Assembly: GCF_009604405.1 (NCBI RefSeq)
Contig: NZ_WEGK01000011.1
Coordinates: forward strand, 241,958 to 305,957
From: Nocardia macrotermitis
GTDB lineage: Bacteria; Actinomycetota; Actinomycetes; Mycobacteriales; Mycobacteriaceae
Direction of reading: 5' to 3'
Length of the DNA: 64,000 nt
Below the pieces are notes generated by a model. It worked only from the letters and a program-made list of their open reading frames with translations, did not search any database and was not told the DNA's origin. The translations under genes and the position numbers were made by a program. Shown one piece after another: positions 1-8,504 of the stretch; the stretch's first letter is position 1, and every line of letters starts with the position of its first letter.

Positions 1-378
1 GATCTCGAAATCCTCCGGCCACGGGCTGATGCCGACACCGAGGGCGAAACGGTTGTTGCTCAGTGCCGCAACCGAACTCGCCTGCTTGGCGACCAGCACC
101 GGCGGGCGGATCGGCAGTTTGATCACGAACGGGGTGAAGCGCAGCGTGGTCGTCGCGGCGGCGAGCGCCGCGGACAGCACGAACGTCTCGATGAACGGTT
201 TGCCGTCCAGGAATTCGCGCGAGCCGTCGGGCGTGTACGGGTACGTCGAATCCGATTCGGCCGGATAGGCGATGCTGTCGGCGATCGACATGCTGTGGAA
301 TCCGGCGGCCTCCGCGGCCTGCGCCAGCGGAACGTAGTGGGCCGGATCGGTCATCGCCTCCGCGTAGGTGAAGCGCAT
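1..378 (-). CDS. LLM-class F420-dependent oxidoreductase, N-terminal part (runs off window)
   Basis: Reading the minus strand from an ATG at 378 gives an open frame of 126 codons that leaves the window at base 1. It begins MRFTYAEAMTDPAHYVPLAQ and contains AAEAAGFHSMSIADS, then LRFTPFVIKLPIRPPVLVAK and LGVGISPWP. This is the usual N-terminal half of luciferase-like monooxygenases (TIM-barrel proteins that use F420 or flavin as hydride carrier). An AGAGGAT stretch just upstream of the ATG serves as ribosome binding site. The substrate cannot be told from this part. An imperfect KstR-like palindrome lies about 85 bp upstream (463-476), so a role in steroid or lipid catabolism is possible but unproven. 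The C-terminal half is outside the window. Confidence 0.85.
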   Translation of the reverse strand, partial: MRFTYAEAMTDPAHYVPLAQAAEAAGFHSMSIADSIAYPAESDSTYPYTPDGSREFLDGKPFIETFVLSAALAAATTTLRFTPFVIKLPIRPPVLVAKQASSVAALSNNRFALGVGISPWPEDFEI

Positions 379-462
379 CGGACATCCTCTCGGTCGGCGG
401 TCTGGGTAGTCGCCGGTCCGGATGGCGCGGGTACGGATGCTGCTGCCTCCGGACGGTCGAAT

Positions 463-476
463 TAGAACAGATTCTA
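463..476. promoter_or_regulatory. Imperfect KstR-like palindrome upstream of the LLM oxidoreductase
   Basis: TAGAACAGATTCTA matches TnnAACnnGTTnnA, the operator consensus I recall for the TetR-family cholesterol regulator KstR, at all but one fixed position (ATT for GTT). The arms TAGAA/TTCTA are perfect. It lies 85 bp before the ATG of the minus-strand oxidoreductase. Two better matches stand at 2826-2856, which supports it weakly. Confidence 0.35.
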
Positions 477-610
477 GTTTCGTCCGCGATGGTAGCCGCA
501 GCGATCATGAACTGTCAGCCGATCGGGTGATCCGGCGCGTGCGCGGGCCGGTGCACTGGGTACGGGATCTGCGAATTGTGTTCCCGGGAAACACTTTTGC
601 GCGTATACAC

Positions 611-643
611 GCAAGGCCCGGACCGTGTCGGTCCGGGCCTTGC
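611..643 (-). terminator. Strong hairpin terminator after the type VII substrate pair
   Basis: A perfect 15-bp inverted repeat (arm GCAAGGCCCGGACCG, 611-625; loop TGT; arm 629-643) begins 30 bp after the stop codon of the minus-strand gene ending at 673. There is no long U tract, as is common in GC-rich actinobacteria. Confidence 0.75.
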
Positions 644-672
644 GGGGTGAAGCTGTCGAGTGATCCGGTCGA

Positions 673-2289
673 TCAGAGCTTGCTGTCGGAGGAGTAGCCG
701 TTGATCTCCTCGTCGTTGTGGACCTGGCCGATGACATCGGGCGCGATCTCGCCGAGCAGCCCCGACAGTTCGGTATCGCCCGTGATGCTCTGGTACGGCT
801 GGACCGTGCTCTGGTGTTCCTCGTCCTCGGTGTTGCGGGCGTTCGCCGCGGCACCGCCGCCGCCCATGAAGCTGCTCGGGCTGGTCAGGCCGGCCGCGCG
901 GGCCGCCGCGCTGACCTGAGCGGCCACGGCGTTGCTCGCGTTGGCAATGGTGCCCGGGACGGAACTGCCCAGGCCGCCACCGGAATTGGTGCCGATGCCG
1001 TTGGTGCCCAGGCTGCTCCCACCGCCGCCACCGCTGCTGAAGGAGCCACCGCCGCCGCTGTGTGAGCCGCCGAAGCCCGCGGTCGAGGTGCCGAGCTTGG
1101 AGGTGAGATCGCTGCTGCTGGTGCTGCTGTCGCTGTTGTTGGACAGCAGCGACTGGGCCTGCTCCATCACCGGCTGGGCGATGTTCTGCGCGACCGACTG
1201 TGCGGCCTGCGCGGCCTGCTGTCCGGCGCCGCTCTGCCCGAGCAGCTGGTTGACCACGCCGCTGAGCTGCCCGGTGTAGCCGGACAGTTCGCCGCGGGTG
1301 GCGTTGACGATGCTGACCGCCGTGCCGAGATGCTCTGTGGCCGTGGCGATCAGGGTGGCCTGTGCGGGCGGGGTGACGATCACCGGGGCGAGCGCGGTGG
1401 CCTGGGTGGCGAAGGACTGGGCCACGGCGGTGAGTTGCACATTGCCCTTCTGCACCACGGCCGCGGCCTCGTCGGTCAGCTTGGAGATGTCGAAACCGCG
1501 CTGGCTGGTGTCCTCGCCCTTGGACTGGGTCTGCTGACCCGCGGACTGCGCGCTGTCGGCGGATTTGCCCTGCCAGACCTGCTCGACGGATTTGAGCGCG
1601 CCCTGCCCGACCGACATGGCCGCCTGGATGATCTGCGAGGACTGGCTCAGCAGCGTGCTGGGATCGAGTGCGCCCATCACGCCCGTGCCGAAGCTCTGCA
1701 ACAGGCTCGCGAACGGCTGGAACAGCTGCTCGATCCCGGGGATGGCGGGCAGCGTGATGCCCTTGCTGAGCAGGGTCTCGACCGTGCCGGTCGGATCGGC
1801 CGCGGCGATCGGGGCGGCGGCCTGGTGGATCGAGGACGCGGCACTGCTCAACGCGCTGGGGGCGCTGTTCAGGGCGGTGTGCGCGTTGTCGAAGACGTTC
1901 TGCGCGCCCGGAATCGCGCCGAGCGTGTGCTGCGCATTGGTCAGCGCGTCGTTGGCCGAGCCGAGCAGCGGGCTGGCCGCATCGGTCAGGGACGAGGTGT
2001 GCGTGGAGGTGTCGCCCAGGCCGGGGATGTGCCCGCCGCCGAGCGAGGAACTGTGCCCGTCCTCGAACTCCTTCTGCGACAGGTGCAATTCGGGCGAGGT
2101 GGCCTCGGTGGCATCGGCCGCGTCGGTGCTCTGGGTGGGCCACTGCGGCAGCGAGATGTGCGCGAACGGGCCGTTCTGCACGGCCGAGGCGATGTTCTGG
2201 GCGGTCTGCGAGGCCGCCGCGGAGACCGCGGCGACCGGATCGGCCGTCTGCGCGCCGATGACCCCGCCCAGTCCGGAATCGATTGCCAT
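673..2289 (-). CDS. Ala/Gly/Ser-rich type VII secretion-associated protein
   Basis: A 538-residue protein starting MAIDSGLGGVIGAQTADPVA. No catalytic domain is visible. The first 270 residues are helical and Ala/Ser/Thr-rich; a WxG motif (EQVWQGKSADSAQSA) lies near residue 230-245 and is followed by long predicted helices. A Gly/Ser-rich spacer follows (around residues 400-470, with GGGG runs), then an acidic C-terminus. This layout (helical WxG core, glycine-rich linker, no signal peptide) resembles EspB/PPE-like substrates of ESX (type VII) secretion. It starts 2 bp after the stop of the 106-aa EspC-like gene, so the two are surely co-transcribed and may form a heterodimer; that last point is inference. 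The ATG at 2289 was chosen over upstream in-frame ATGs because those would overlap the partner gene completely. A terminator follows at 611-643. Confidence 0.75.
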   Translation of the reverse strand: MAIDSGLGGVIGAQTADPVAAVSAAASQTAQNIASAVQNGPFAHISLPQWPTQSTDAADATEATSPELHLSQKEFEDGHSSSLGGGHIPGLGDTSTHTSSLTDAASPLLGSANDALTNAQHTLGAIPGAQNVFDNAHTALNSAPSALSSAASSIHQAAAPIAAADPTGTVETLLSKGITLPAIPGIEQLFQPFASLLQSFGTGVMGALDPSTLLSQSSQIIQAAMSVGQGALKSVEQVWQGKSADSAQSAGQQTQSKGEDTSQRGFDISKLTDEAAAVVQKGNVQLTAVAQSFATQATALAPVIVTPPAQATLIATATEHLGTAVSIVNATRGELSGYTGQLSGVVNQLLGQSGAGQQAAQAAQSVAQNIAQPVMEQAQSLLSNNSDSSTSSSDLTSKLGTSTAGFGGSHSGGGGSFSSGGGGGSSLGTNGIGTNSGGGLGSSVPGTIANASNAVAAQVSAAARAAGLTSPSSFMGGGGAAANARNTEDEEHQSTVQPYQSITGDTELSGLLGEIAPDVIGQVHNDEEINGYSSDSKL

Positions 2290-2291
2290 GC

Positions 2292-2612
2292 TCAGGCCCC
2301 GATCTGGTCGGCGGCGGACTTCAGCGCGCTGGAGAAGCTCGAATCGGAACTGTCGAACGACGCGGCGGTGCCGAACGCGGACTGCCCGATCTTGTCGACC
2401 TTGCTGGACAGATCGTTGATGTCCTGGCAGTGCAACACCTGCGCGGCGGCGAACATCGCCAGATAGTCGGCGCCGATGAGGCCGAACACCGGTGTCATCG
2501 CGGCCACGTGCGTGGCCGTATCCATATTGCCCGCCCCGGAGATCTGCGCCGCGACAGTCTTGTGTGTCGCCGCGAATGCGCGCAGCGCGTCGGTTTCCAC
2601 CGAGAAACTCAT
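2292..2612 (-). CDS. EspC/DUF2580-like small type VII secretion target
   Basis: A 106-residue protein starting MSFSVETDALRAFAATHKTV. It is all-helical, with the pattern of the DUF2580/EspC-like type VII secretion targets that sit in front of larger ESX substrates: an N-terminal SVxxxxLRxFA segment, a turn near residue 45, then a second helix ending in a Ser/Phe-rich tail. No signal peptide or WxG motif is seen. The ATG at 2612 is preferred to an in-frame ATG further upstream (2693) because the sequence homologous to the family starts here. It is the first gene of a two-gene operon with the 538-aa protein. No secretion ATPase (EccC) or pore gene lies in the window, so export would depend on an ESX system elsewhere. 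Confidence 0.75.
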   Translation of the reverse strand: MSFSVETDALRAFAATHKTVAAQISGAGNMDTATHVAAMTPVFGLIGADYLAMFAAAQVLHCQDINDLSSKVDKIGQSAFGTAASFDSSDSSFSSALKSAADQIGA

Positions 2613-2825
2613 CGAGTCTGCCCCCCAATCCTCATACCATCGGTCTCGTAGACTTACCCGGACGTCACGGCGTCCGGTCCCATGCGCCGTCACCGGCGTG
2701 ACCGGTAACGGTACAGGGCATCAATATAGCCGACCAGTCCGACAGGTTTCGACCCCGACGGGTACGGCCCCTGCGGATTTCGGCCGTTTCCGCGTCGAAT
2801 CGGACAAACGGGAATGGGTCGAAAC

Positions 2826-2839
2826 TAGAACTTGTTGCA
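2826..2839. promoter_or_regulatory. KstR-like operator, distal copy
   Basis: TAGAACTTGTTGCA fits TnnAACnnGTTnnA at every fixed position. It lies 3 bp upstream of a second, better site (2843-2856). Confidence 0.6.
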
Positions 2840-2842
2840 AAT

Positions 2843-2856
2843 TAGAACGGGTTCTA
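2843..2856. promoter_or_regulatory. KstR-like operator overlapping the SDR promoter
   Basis: TAGAACGGGTTCTA is a perfect TnnAACnnGTTnnA site with symmetric arms. It overlaps a probable -10 element TATATT (2855-2860), 9 nt before the ATG at 2870, so a bound repressor would block RNA polymerase directly. The 17-bp period between the two sites places the dimers on different faces of the helix. Confidence 0.65.
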
Positions 2857-2869
2857 TATTCTCGTTCTC

Positions 2870-3862
2870 ATGAAGGTCGCAGTCACCGGCGCAGCCGGCT
2901 TCCTTGGCACCAACCTGCTCCACCAACTGGTGGAGCGCGGTCACGAGGTGACCGCCATCGATCGCGTCCGGCCCACCGTCGCGCCGGACCCGAAGGTGAC
3001 CTGGGTCAGCGGCGACGTGCTGGACCCGGAGTCGATGCGCTCGGCGCTCGCGGGGGCCGAGGTCGTGTATCACCTGGTGGCCATGATCACCCTCGAGCAC
3101 CGGCACGATCTGGCCTGGCGGATCAACACCGAGGGCGTGCGTATCGTTGCCGAGGCCGCGCTGGCCGCGGGTGTGCGACGGATGGTGCACACCAGCTCCA
3201 TCCACGCGTTCAACCAGTACGACTGCGGCGGCCGGATCGATGAGCGCGCGCCGCGTTCGATCGATCCCGATCTGCCCGTCTACGACCGGTCCAAGTTCCA
3301 GGGCGAGGTGGAGCTGCGCAAGGTCATCGAACAGGGTTTGGACGCGGTGATCTGCAACCCGACGGGAGTGTACGGACCGGTCGATCACTCGGATTCGCGG
3401 ATCAACACCACGCTGTGGGATGCCGCGCGCGGGCGCGTTCCGGTGATGATCGCCGGTGGATTCGATCTGGTCGACGTGCGTGACGTCGCGGACGGGCTGA
3501 TCCTGGCGGGGGAGAAGGGCCGCACCGGCGAGAACTACCTGCTGACCGGCGCGATGTGCTCGATGCTGGAGATCACCCAGCTGGCCGCCGCGGTGAACGG
3601 CAAGCGCGGGCCGCGGTTCGCGATCCCGACCAAGGTGATCTCCGCGGCGCTGCCCGTGCTGGAGCCGATCGCGAAACTGTTCGGCAGTGACCGGGTGTCC
3701 AAGGCCGCCATGGGCGCGCTGATCTCCGCGCCGGTCGTGGACGGCGCGAAGGCCGAGGCCGAACTCGGCTACCGGCCGCGCTCGACCGAGGAGACCGTGC
3801 GCGATCTGGTCGCGTTCTACAAGGGGGAGCCGCTGGAATCGCGCTCGCACAGCGTCGCCTGA
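2870..3862 (+). CDS. NAD(P)-dependent epimerase/dehydratase (extended SDR)
   Basis: A 330-residue extended short-chain dehydrogenase. It opens with the dinucleotide-binding motif VTGAAGFLGTNLL (residues 4-16) and has the Tyr-x3-Lys catalytic pair in YDRSKFQGE (near residue 142-146), NPTGVYGP after it, and a C-terminal substrate lobe. The length and motif order fit the 3-beta-hydroxysteroid dehydrogenase / NDP-sugar epimerase superfamily. Two KstR-like boxes in the promoter suggest induction during steroid catabolism and therefore a steroid or acyl substrate, but the sequence alone does not show this. The TATATT box sits so close to the ATG that the mRNA has almost no leader. Confidence 0.85.
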   Translation: MKVAVTGAAGFLGTNLLHQLVERGHEVTAIDRVRPTVAPDPKVTWVSGDVLDPESMRSALAGAEVVYHLVAMITLEHRHDLAWRINTEGVRIVAEAALAAGVRRMVHTSSIHAFNQYDCGGRIDERAPRSIDPDLPVYDRSKFQGEVELRKVIEQGLDAVICNPTGVYGPVDHSDSRINTTLWDAARGRVPVMIAGGFDLVDVRDVADGLILAGEKGRTGENYLLTGAMCSMLEITQLAAAVNGKRGPRFAIPTKVISAALPVLEPIAKLFGSDRVSKAAMGALISAPVVDGAKAEAELGYRPRSTEETVRDLVAFYKGEPLESRSHSVA

Positions 3863-3909
3863 GGTGCTCGGGCGCAGCTGTCGCGTGGCAGATGTTGCTT
3901 GACAGATAA

Positions 3910-3925
3910 TAGAACAGATGTTCGA
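3910..3925. promoter_or_regulatory. LexA (SOS) box of the radical SAM gene
   Basis: TAGAACAGATGTTCGA matches the mycobacterial SOS consensus TCGAAC-N4-GTTCGA with one mismatch. GATAAT (3905-3910) is a likely -10 element, so the box would cover the transcription start. It ends 8 bp before the GTG start codon. The M. tuberculosis orthologue Rv2578c is, to my knowledge, a LexA-regulon member. Confidence 0.8.
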
Positions 3926-3933
3926 CTGGGAGG

Positions 3934-4950
3934 GTGCGGTGGCGAAGCCAGACCCTGGATGCCGAGGACGGCGCCCTCCCGGGGCTCGACCGGGCCGGTC
4001 TCGTGCGCACCGTGCAGACCCCCGAATTCGACGGCGTGACCTTCCACGAGGTGCTGTGCAAGAGCGCGCTCAACCGCACGCCGGAGAATTCCACGCTGCC
4101 GTTCGGCTGGACGATCAACCCGATGCGCGGCTGCTCGCACGCGTGCCGGTACTGCTTCGCGCGCAGCACCCACGAATATCTGGACCTGGACGCGGGCCGC
4201 GATTTCGACAGTCAGATCGTGGTCAAGACCAATGTCGCGGCGGTGCTGCGGCGCGAGGTGAACCGGCGCTCGTGGCGGCGCGAGCCGGTCGCGCTGGGCA
4301 CCAATACCGATCCGTATCAGCGCGCCGAGGGGCGATACCGGTTGATGCCGGGCGTCATCGGCGCGCTGGCCGATTCGGGCACCCCGTTCTCCATCCTCAC
4401 CAAGGGCACCCTGCTGCGGCGCGATCTGCCGCTGCTCACCCTGGCCGCCCGCGAGATCCCGGTGCGGCTGGCGGTCTCCATCGCGATCCTGGATCCGGAA
4501 CTGCATCGCGGCCTGGAACCGGGCACGCCCTCGCCGCGGGCGCGATTGGACCTGGTCCGCGCGCTGGCCGACGCGGGGTTTTCGGTGAATGTCATGGTCG
4601 CGCCGGTGATTCCGTGCCTGACCGACGGCACCGCGCACCTGGACGCGCTGTTCGCCGCGATCGCCGAGGCCGGCGCGGCGAGTGCGGTCGCCTTCCCGAT
4701 GCATCTGCGCGCCCGGACCCGCGGCTGGTTCCTGCAGTGGCTCGCCGAGCACCACCCGGCGCTGCTGCGGCGTTATAGGCAGTTGTACGGTCGTGGGGCG
4801 TACGTCACACCGGAGTACTCCGCGTGGCTGCGCGACCGGCTCGATCCGCTGCTGTCGCGGCACGGTTTGAACCGCGACGTGCCACCGGAGCCGCAGGTCC
4901 GGCCCCCGCGCGCGCCGCAACCGGCCGCACAGCTGGCGCTGTTCTCCTAG
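3934..4950 (+). CDS. Rv2578c-family radical SAM protein
   Basis: A 338-residue radical SAM enzyme with the [4Fe-4S]-binding triad CxxxCxxC in GCSHACRYCFAR (Cys67, Cys71, Cys74). It closely follows the Rv2578c family: MRW start, FHEVLCKSALN, ALGTNTDPYQRAEGRY, ILTKGTLLRRDLPLL, LHLRxxTRGWF-like segment. Some relatives are annotated as spore photoproduct lyase-like, but the true substrate is unknown. The GTG at 3934 was chosen because the family begins MRW; a GGGAGG lies immediately before it, too close to be a normal Shine-Dalgarno. Transcription is probably SOS-induced through the LexA box at 3910-3925, which points to DNA repair or damage response. Confidence 0.9.
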   Translation: MRWRSQTLDAEDGALPGLDRAGLVRTVQTPEFDGVTFHEVLCKSALNRTPENSTLPFGWTINPMRGCSHACRYCFARSTHEYLDLDAGRDFDSQIVVKTNVAAVLRREVNRRSWRREPVALGTNTDPYQRAEGRYRLMPGVIGALADSGTPFSILTKGTLLRRDLPLLTLAAREIPVRLAVSIAILDPELHRGLEPGTPSPRARLDLVRALADAGFSVNVMVAPVIPCLTDGTAHLDALFAAIAEAGAASAVAFPMHLRARTRGWFLQWLAEHHPALLRRYRQLYGRGAYVTPEYSAWLRDRLDPLLSRHGLNRDVPPEPQVRPPRAPQPAAQLALFS

Positions 4951-5186
4951 TGCGGCCCGTCCGGGCCCGGACGGGCGCCGGCGTAGGTGAGCGGAGGAGG
5001 CGAGCGCCGGGCACACGAGTGTTGTGCCGCGGCGGTGGACATCTCGGCGCCGACGACGTGCGGATTGGTACCGACTGGAATCGGTAGGACGCGAAATCTG
5101 TTGAACCGCTTGCTACTCGGGCGTATTCGAAGGCAGCGGAGTAACTTGGCATGTGGTACTCATCGACGAGGAAGTGATACACGCGC

Positions 5187-7196
5187 ATGGTTGCCCAGGG
5201 CTCTGATTCTCCCGGCGACACCGCCGCTTCTCCCGGCGACACCGCCTCGCGGGCGGGCCGCGCAGCTGCGGCCGGAACCGGTGGTGTCGCAGCGAAATTG
5301 GAAAAGGTCGTCATCCGATTCGCCGGTGACTCCGGCGACGGCATGCAGCTGACCGGTGACCGCTTCACGCACGAGGCCGCCGCATTCGGCAACGACCTCG
5401 CCACTCAACCGAATTTCCCCGCCGAGATCCGCGCACCTCAGGGCACGCTACCCGGGGTCTCCTCCTTCCAGATCCAGATCGCCGACTACGACATCCTCAC
5501 CGCGGGCGACCAGCCCGATGTGCTGGTGGCGATGAATCCGGCCGCGCTGAAGGCGAATGTGGAGGATCTGCCGCGCGGGGCCACCATCATCGTCAACACC
5601 GACGAGTTCACCAAGCGCACGCTGACCAAGGTCGGTTACGCGGCCGATCCGCTCTCCGACGATTCACTGTCCGATTTCGTCGTGCACCGGGTGCCGATGA
5701 CCTCGCTGACGCTGGGCGCGACCGAATCGACCGGCGTCGGCAAGAAGGACGGCCAGCGCGCGAAGAACATGTTCGCCCTGGGCCTGCTGTCCTGGATGTA
5801 CGGGCGGCCGATCGGCGGCACCGAGCAGTTCATGCGGGAGAAGTTCGCCGCCAAACCCGATATCGCCGAGGCCAATATCCTCGCGTTCCGGGCGGGCTGG
5901 AACTACGGCGAGACCACCGAGGCGTTCGCGACCACCTACGAGGTCGCCCCGGCGGCGCTGCCCGCGGGCACCTATCGGCAGATCACCGGTAACACCGCGC
6001 TGGCGTACGGCATCGTGGCGGCCGGGCAGCTCGCGGGCCTGCCGGTCTTCCTGGGTACCTATCCGATCACGCCCGCCTCGGACATCCTGCACGAGTTGAG
6101 CAAGCACAAGAACTTCGGCGTGACCACGTTCCAGGCGGAGGACGAGATCGCCGGAATCGGTGCGGCACTGGGCGCTTCGCTGGGCGGCGCGCTCGGGGTG
6201 ACCAGCACCTCGGGGCCCGGTCTGGCGCTCAAGAGCGAGACCATCGGCCTGGCGGTGATGACCGAGCTGCCGCTGCTGATCGTGGACGTGCAGCGCGGCG
6301 GGCCGTCCACGGGGCTGCCGACCAAGACCGAACAGGCCGATCTGCTCCAGGCGCTGTACGGGCGCAATGGTGAATCGCCGGTCGCGATCCTCGCGCCGCG
6401 TTCACCGGCCGACTGTTTCGCGGTGGCGGTGGAGGCCGCGCGCATCGCGCTGACCTACCGCACGCCGGTGCTGCTGCTCTCGGACGGTTCGATCGCGAAT
6501 GGTTCGGAGCCGTGGGCGATTCCGCGCGTTTCCGATCTCGCCCCGATCGACCCGGCCTTCGAAGCCGATGCGGCCGAGGATGATTCGGATCCGTACCAGC
6601 CCTATGCGCGCGATCCGGAAACGCTGGCCCGTTCGCTGGCGGTGCCGGGTACGCGCGGGCGCGCGCACCGGATCGGCGGCCTGGAGAAGGCCGACGGCAC
6701 CGGCAACATCTCCTACGATCCGGCGAATCACGATCTGATGGTCCGGCTGCGGCAGGCGAAGATCGACGGCATCGAGGTGCCGGACCTCGAGGTCGACGAC
6801 CCCAGCGGCAATGCCGAACTGCTGTTGATCGGCTGGGGCAGCTCGTACGGGCCGATCGGCGAGGCGTGCCGCCGGGCGCGGCGGCGCGGGGTGCCGGTGG
6901 CGCAGGCGCATCTGCGGCATCTGAATCCGTTGCCCGCCAACACCGGTGAGGTGCTGAGCCGCTATCGCACCGTGGTCGCGCCGGAGATGAACGGCGGTCA
7001 GCTGGCCATGCTGCTGCGCGCCCGCTACCTGGTCGACGTGCAGCCCTGGACGAAGGTCGCCGGAACCGCCTTCTCGGCGCAGGAGCTGGTCGGGGTGATC
7101 GACGCGGCACTGGACGGCTCACTCGCGGAACTCGAGAACGACAAGGCCTTCGCCGCACGCGCGCGGGCGACCTACCGCACCGCAGGGGGTAAATGA
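5187..7196 (+). CDS. korA: 2-oxoglutarate:ferredoxin oxidoreductase, alpha subunit
   Basis: A 669-residue KorA. With KorB it converts 2-oxoglutarate plus CoA to succinyl-CoA with reduction of ferredoxin, an oxygen-tolerant route through the TCA cycle in mycobacteria. The N-terminal gamma domain carries FAGDSGDGMQLTG (near residue 48-60); the middle part has LGTYPITPASDILHELSKH and AEDEIAGIGAALGASLGGALGVTSTSGPGLALKSE, the pyrimidine-binding region of the alpha subunit. The first 35 residues are a low-complexity extension with a repeated SPGDTA. GAGGAAG lies before the ATG at 5187. Possible promoter elements upstream are TTGAAC (5101-5106) with TATTCG 17 bp later, or TAACTT at 5142-5147. It overlaps korB by 4 bp. 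Confidence 0.95.
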   Translation: MVAQGSDSPGDTAASPGDTASRAGRAAAAGTGGVAAKLEKVVIRFAGDSGDGMQLTGDRFTHEAAAFGNDLATQPNFPAEIRAPQGTLPGVSSFQIQIADYDILTAGDQPDVLVAMNPAALKANVEDLPRGATIIVNTDEFTKRTLTKVGYAADPLSDDSLSDFVVHRVPMTSLTLGATESTGVGKKDGQRAKNMFALGLLSWMYGRPIGGTEQFMREKFAAKPDIAEANILAFRAGWNYGETTEAFATTYEVAPAALPAGTYRQITGNTALAYGIVAAGQLAGLPVFLGTYPITPASDILHELSKHKNFGVTTFQAEDEIAGIGAALGASLGGALGVTSTSGPGLALKSETIGLAVMTELPLLIVDVQRGGPSTGLPTKTEQADLLQALYGRNGESPVAILAPRSPADCFAVAVEAARIALTYRTPVLLLSDGSIANGSEPWAIPRVSDLAPIDPAFEADAAEDDSDPYQPYARDPETLARSLAVPGTRGRAHRIGGLEKADGTGNISYDPANHDLMVRLRQAKIDGIEVPDLEVDDPSGNAELLLIGWGSSYGPIGEACRRARRRGVPVAQAHLRHLNPLPANTGEVLSRYRTVVAPEMNGGQLAMLLRARYLVDVQPWTKVAGTAFSAQELVGVIDAALDGSLAELENDKAFAARARATYRTAGGK

Positions 7197-8275
7197 TGAC
7201 GATCGTGGAAACCTCGCTCGTCGGGGCCGATCTGGGCCTGACCGGGCTGTCCGGCGTGCCGGGCGCGGACGGGCCGCAGAAGGTCAAGGACTACACCTCC
7301 GATCAGGAGGTGCGCTGGTGTCCGGGCTGCGGCGACTACGTCATCCTGGCGACCGTGCGCAGCTTCCTGGCCGATCTCGGTCTGCGCCGGGAGAACATGA
7401 TGTTCGTCTCGGGGATCGGCTGCTCCAGCCGTTTCCCGTACTACCTGGACGCCTACGGAATCCACTCGATCCACGGCCGCGCGCCCGCCATCGCGACCGG
7501 TCTGGCGGTGACCCGCCCGGACCTGTCGGTGTGGGTGGTGACCGGTGACGGCGATGCGCTGTCCATCGGCGGCAATCACCTCATCCACGCGCTGCGCCGC
7601 AATGTGAACATGACGATCCTGCTGTTCAACAACCGGATCTACGGCCTCACCAAGGGCCAGTACTCGCCGACCTCGGAGCCGGGCAAGGTCACCAAGTCGA
7701 CGCCGATGGGGTCGGTGGACCACCCGTTCAACACGCTGTCGGTGGCGCTGGGCGCGGAGGCCACCTTCGCCGCGCGGGCGCTGGATTCCGATCGTGCCGG
7801 CCTGACCGAGGTGCTGCGCGCGGCCGCGGAACATCGCGGCACCTCCTTCGTGGAGATCCTGCAGGACTGCCCGATCTTCAACGACGGCTCGTTCGACGTG
7901 CTGCGCAAGGACAATGCCGAATCGCATCTGATCCCGTTGCGGCACGGTCAGCCGCTGCGTTTCGGCGCGGAAGGTGAATTCGCGGTGGTGCGAAGGGGTT
8001 TCGGCCTCGAGGTGGTGGCGTCGGATTCGGTCGCCGAGGCCGACATCGTCGTGCACGACGCCTACTGCGAGGATCCGGAGTACGCGTACGCGCTCTCGCG
8101 GCTGTCCGAGCAGGACCTCTCGCACGTGCCGGTCGGCATCTTCCGCAGCGTCTCCCGGCCGACCTACGACGACGGCGTCCGGGAGCAGACCGAGATCGCG
8201 CGGGAACGTAAACCGGTGCAGGCGGATTCGTTGCAGCAACTGCTCAGCGGTAAGGAGACCTGGACCGTCGGCTGA
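7193..8275 (+). CDS. korB: 2-oxoglutarate:ferredoxin oxidoreductase, beta subunit
   Basis: A 360-residue KorB, the thiamine-diphosphate and iron-sulfur subunit. RWCPGCGDY near residue 41 and GIGCSSRFPYYLDAYG near residue 77 supply conserved cysteines. GDGDALSIGGNHLIHALRRN (near 120-140) followed by NNRIYGLTKGQYSPTS is the ThDP-binding GDG...N motif. The start ATG overlaps the korA stop (ATGA). A second in-frame ATG lies one codon later, so the start is uncertain by one residue. A strong hairpin follows at 8323-8361. Confidence 0.95.
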   Translation: MMTIVETSLVGADLGLTGLSGVPGADGPQKVKDYTSDQEVRWCPGCGDYVILATVRSFLADLGLRRENMMFVSGIGCSSRFPYYLDAYGIHSIHGRAPAIATGLAVTRPDLSVWVVTGDGDALSIGGNHLIHALRRNVNMTILLFNNRIYGLTKGQYSPTSEPGKVTKSTPMGSVDHPFNTLSVALGAEATFAARALDSDRAGLTEVLRAAAEHRGTSFVEILQDCPIFNDGSFDVLRKDNAESHLIPLRHGQPLRFGAEGEFAVVRRGFGLEVVASDSVAEADIVVHDAYCEDPEYAYALSRLSEQDLSHVPVGIFRSVSRPTYDDGVREQTEIARERKPVQADSLQQLLSGKETWTVG

Positions 8276-8322
8276 GTCCTGCAACGGCCAATCCGCTCAA
8301 CGGTCAACCGGCACAACGGATT

Positions 8323-8361
8323 CGGGCGGTGCGCGTCGTGATCCACGATGCGCACCGCCCG
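8323..8361 (+). terminator. Hairpin terminator of korAB
   Basis: The arms CGGGCGGTGCGC (8323-8334) and GCGCACCGCCCG (8350-8361) pair perfectly and the stem continues inward by five more pairs past one mismatch to an ATC loop. It begins 48 bp after the korB stop. A degenerate copy of its right half (gatgcgcactgcccga) recurs about 45 bp downstream. Confidence 0.75.
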
Positions 8362-8504
8362 ATCTCCTGTCTGGGTCAGTACTGGCAAGCCCGCGATGCG
8401 CACTGCCCGAACTTCATGTCTACGGTCTCTGTACCGGGGGGTCGTGATCGGTACCGTTCGTGGTCGTGGTCGGCGCGCCGGTTCGCGATGCGTATGACTC
8501 GAAC

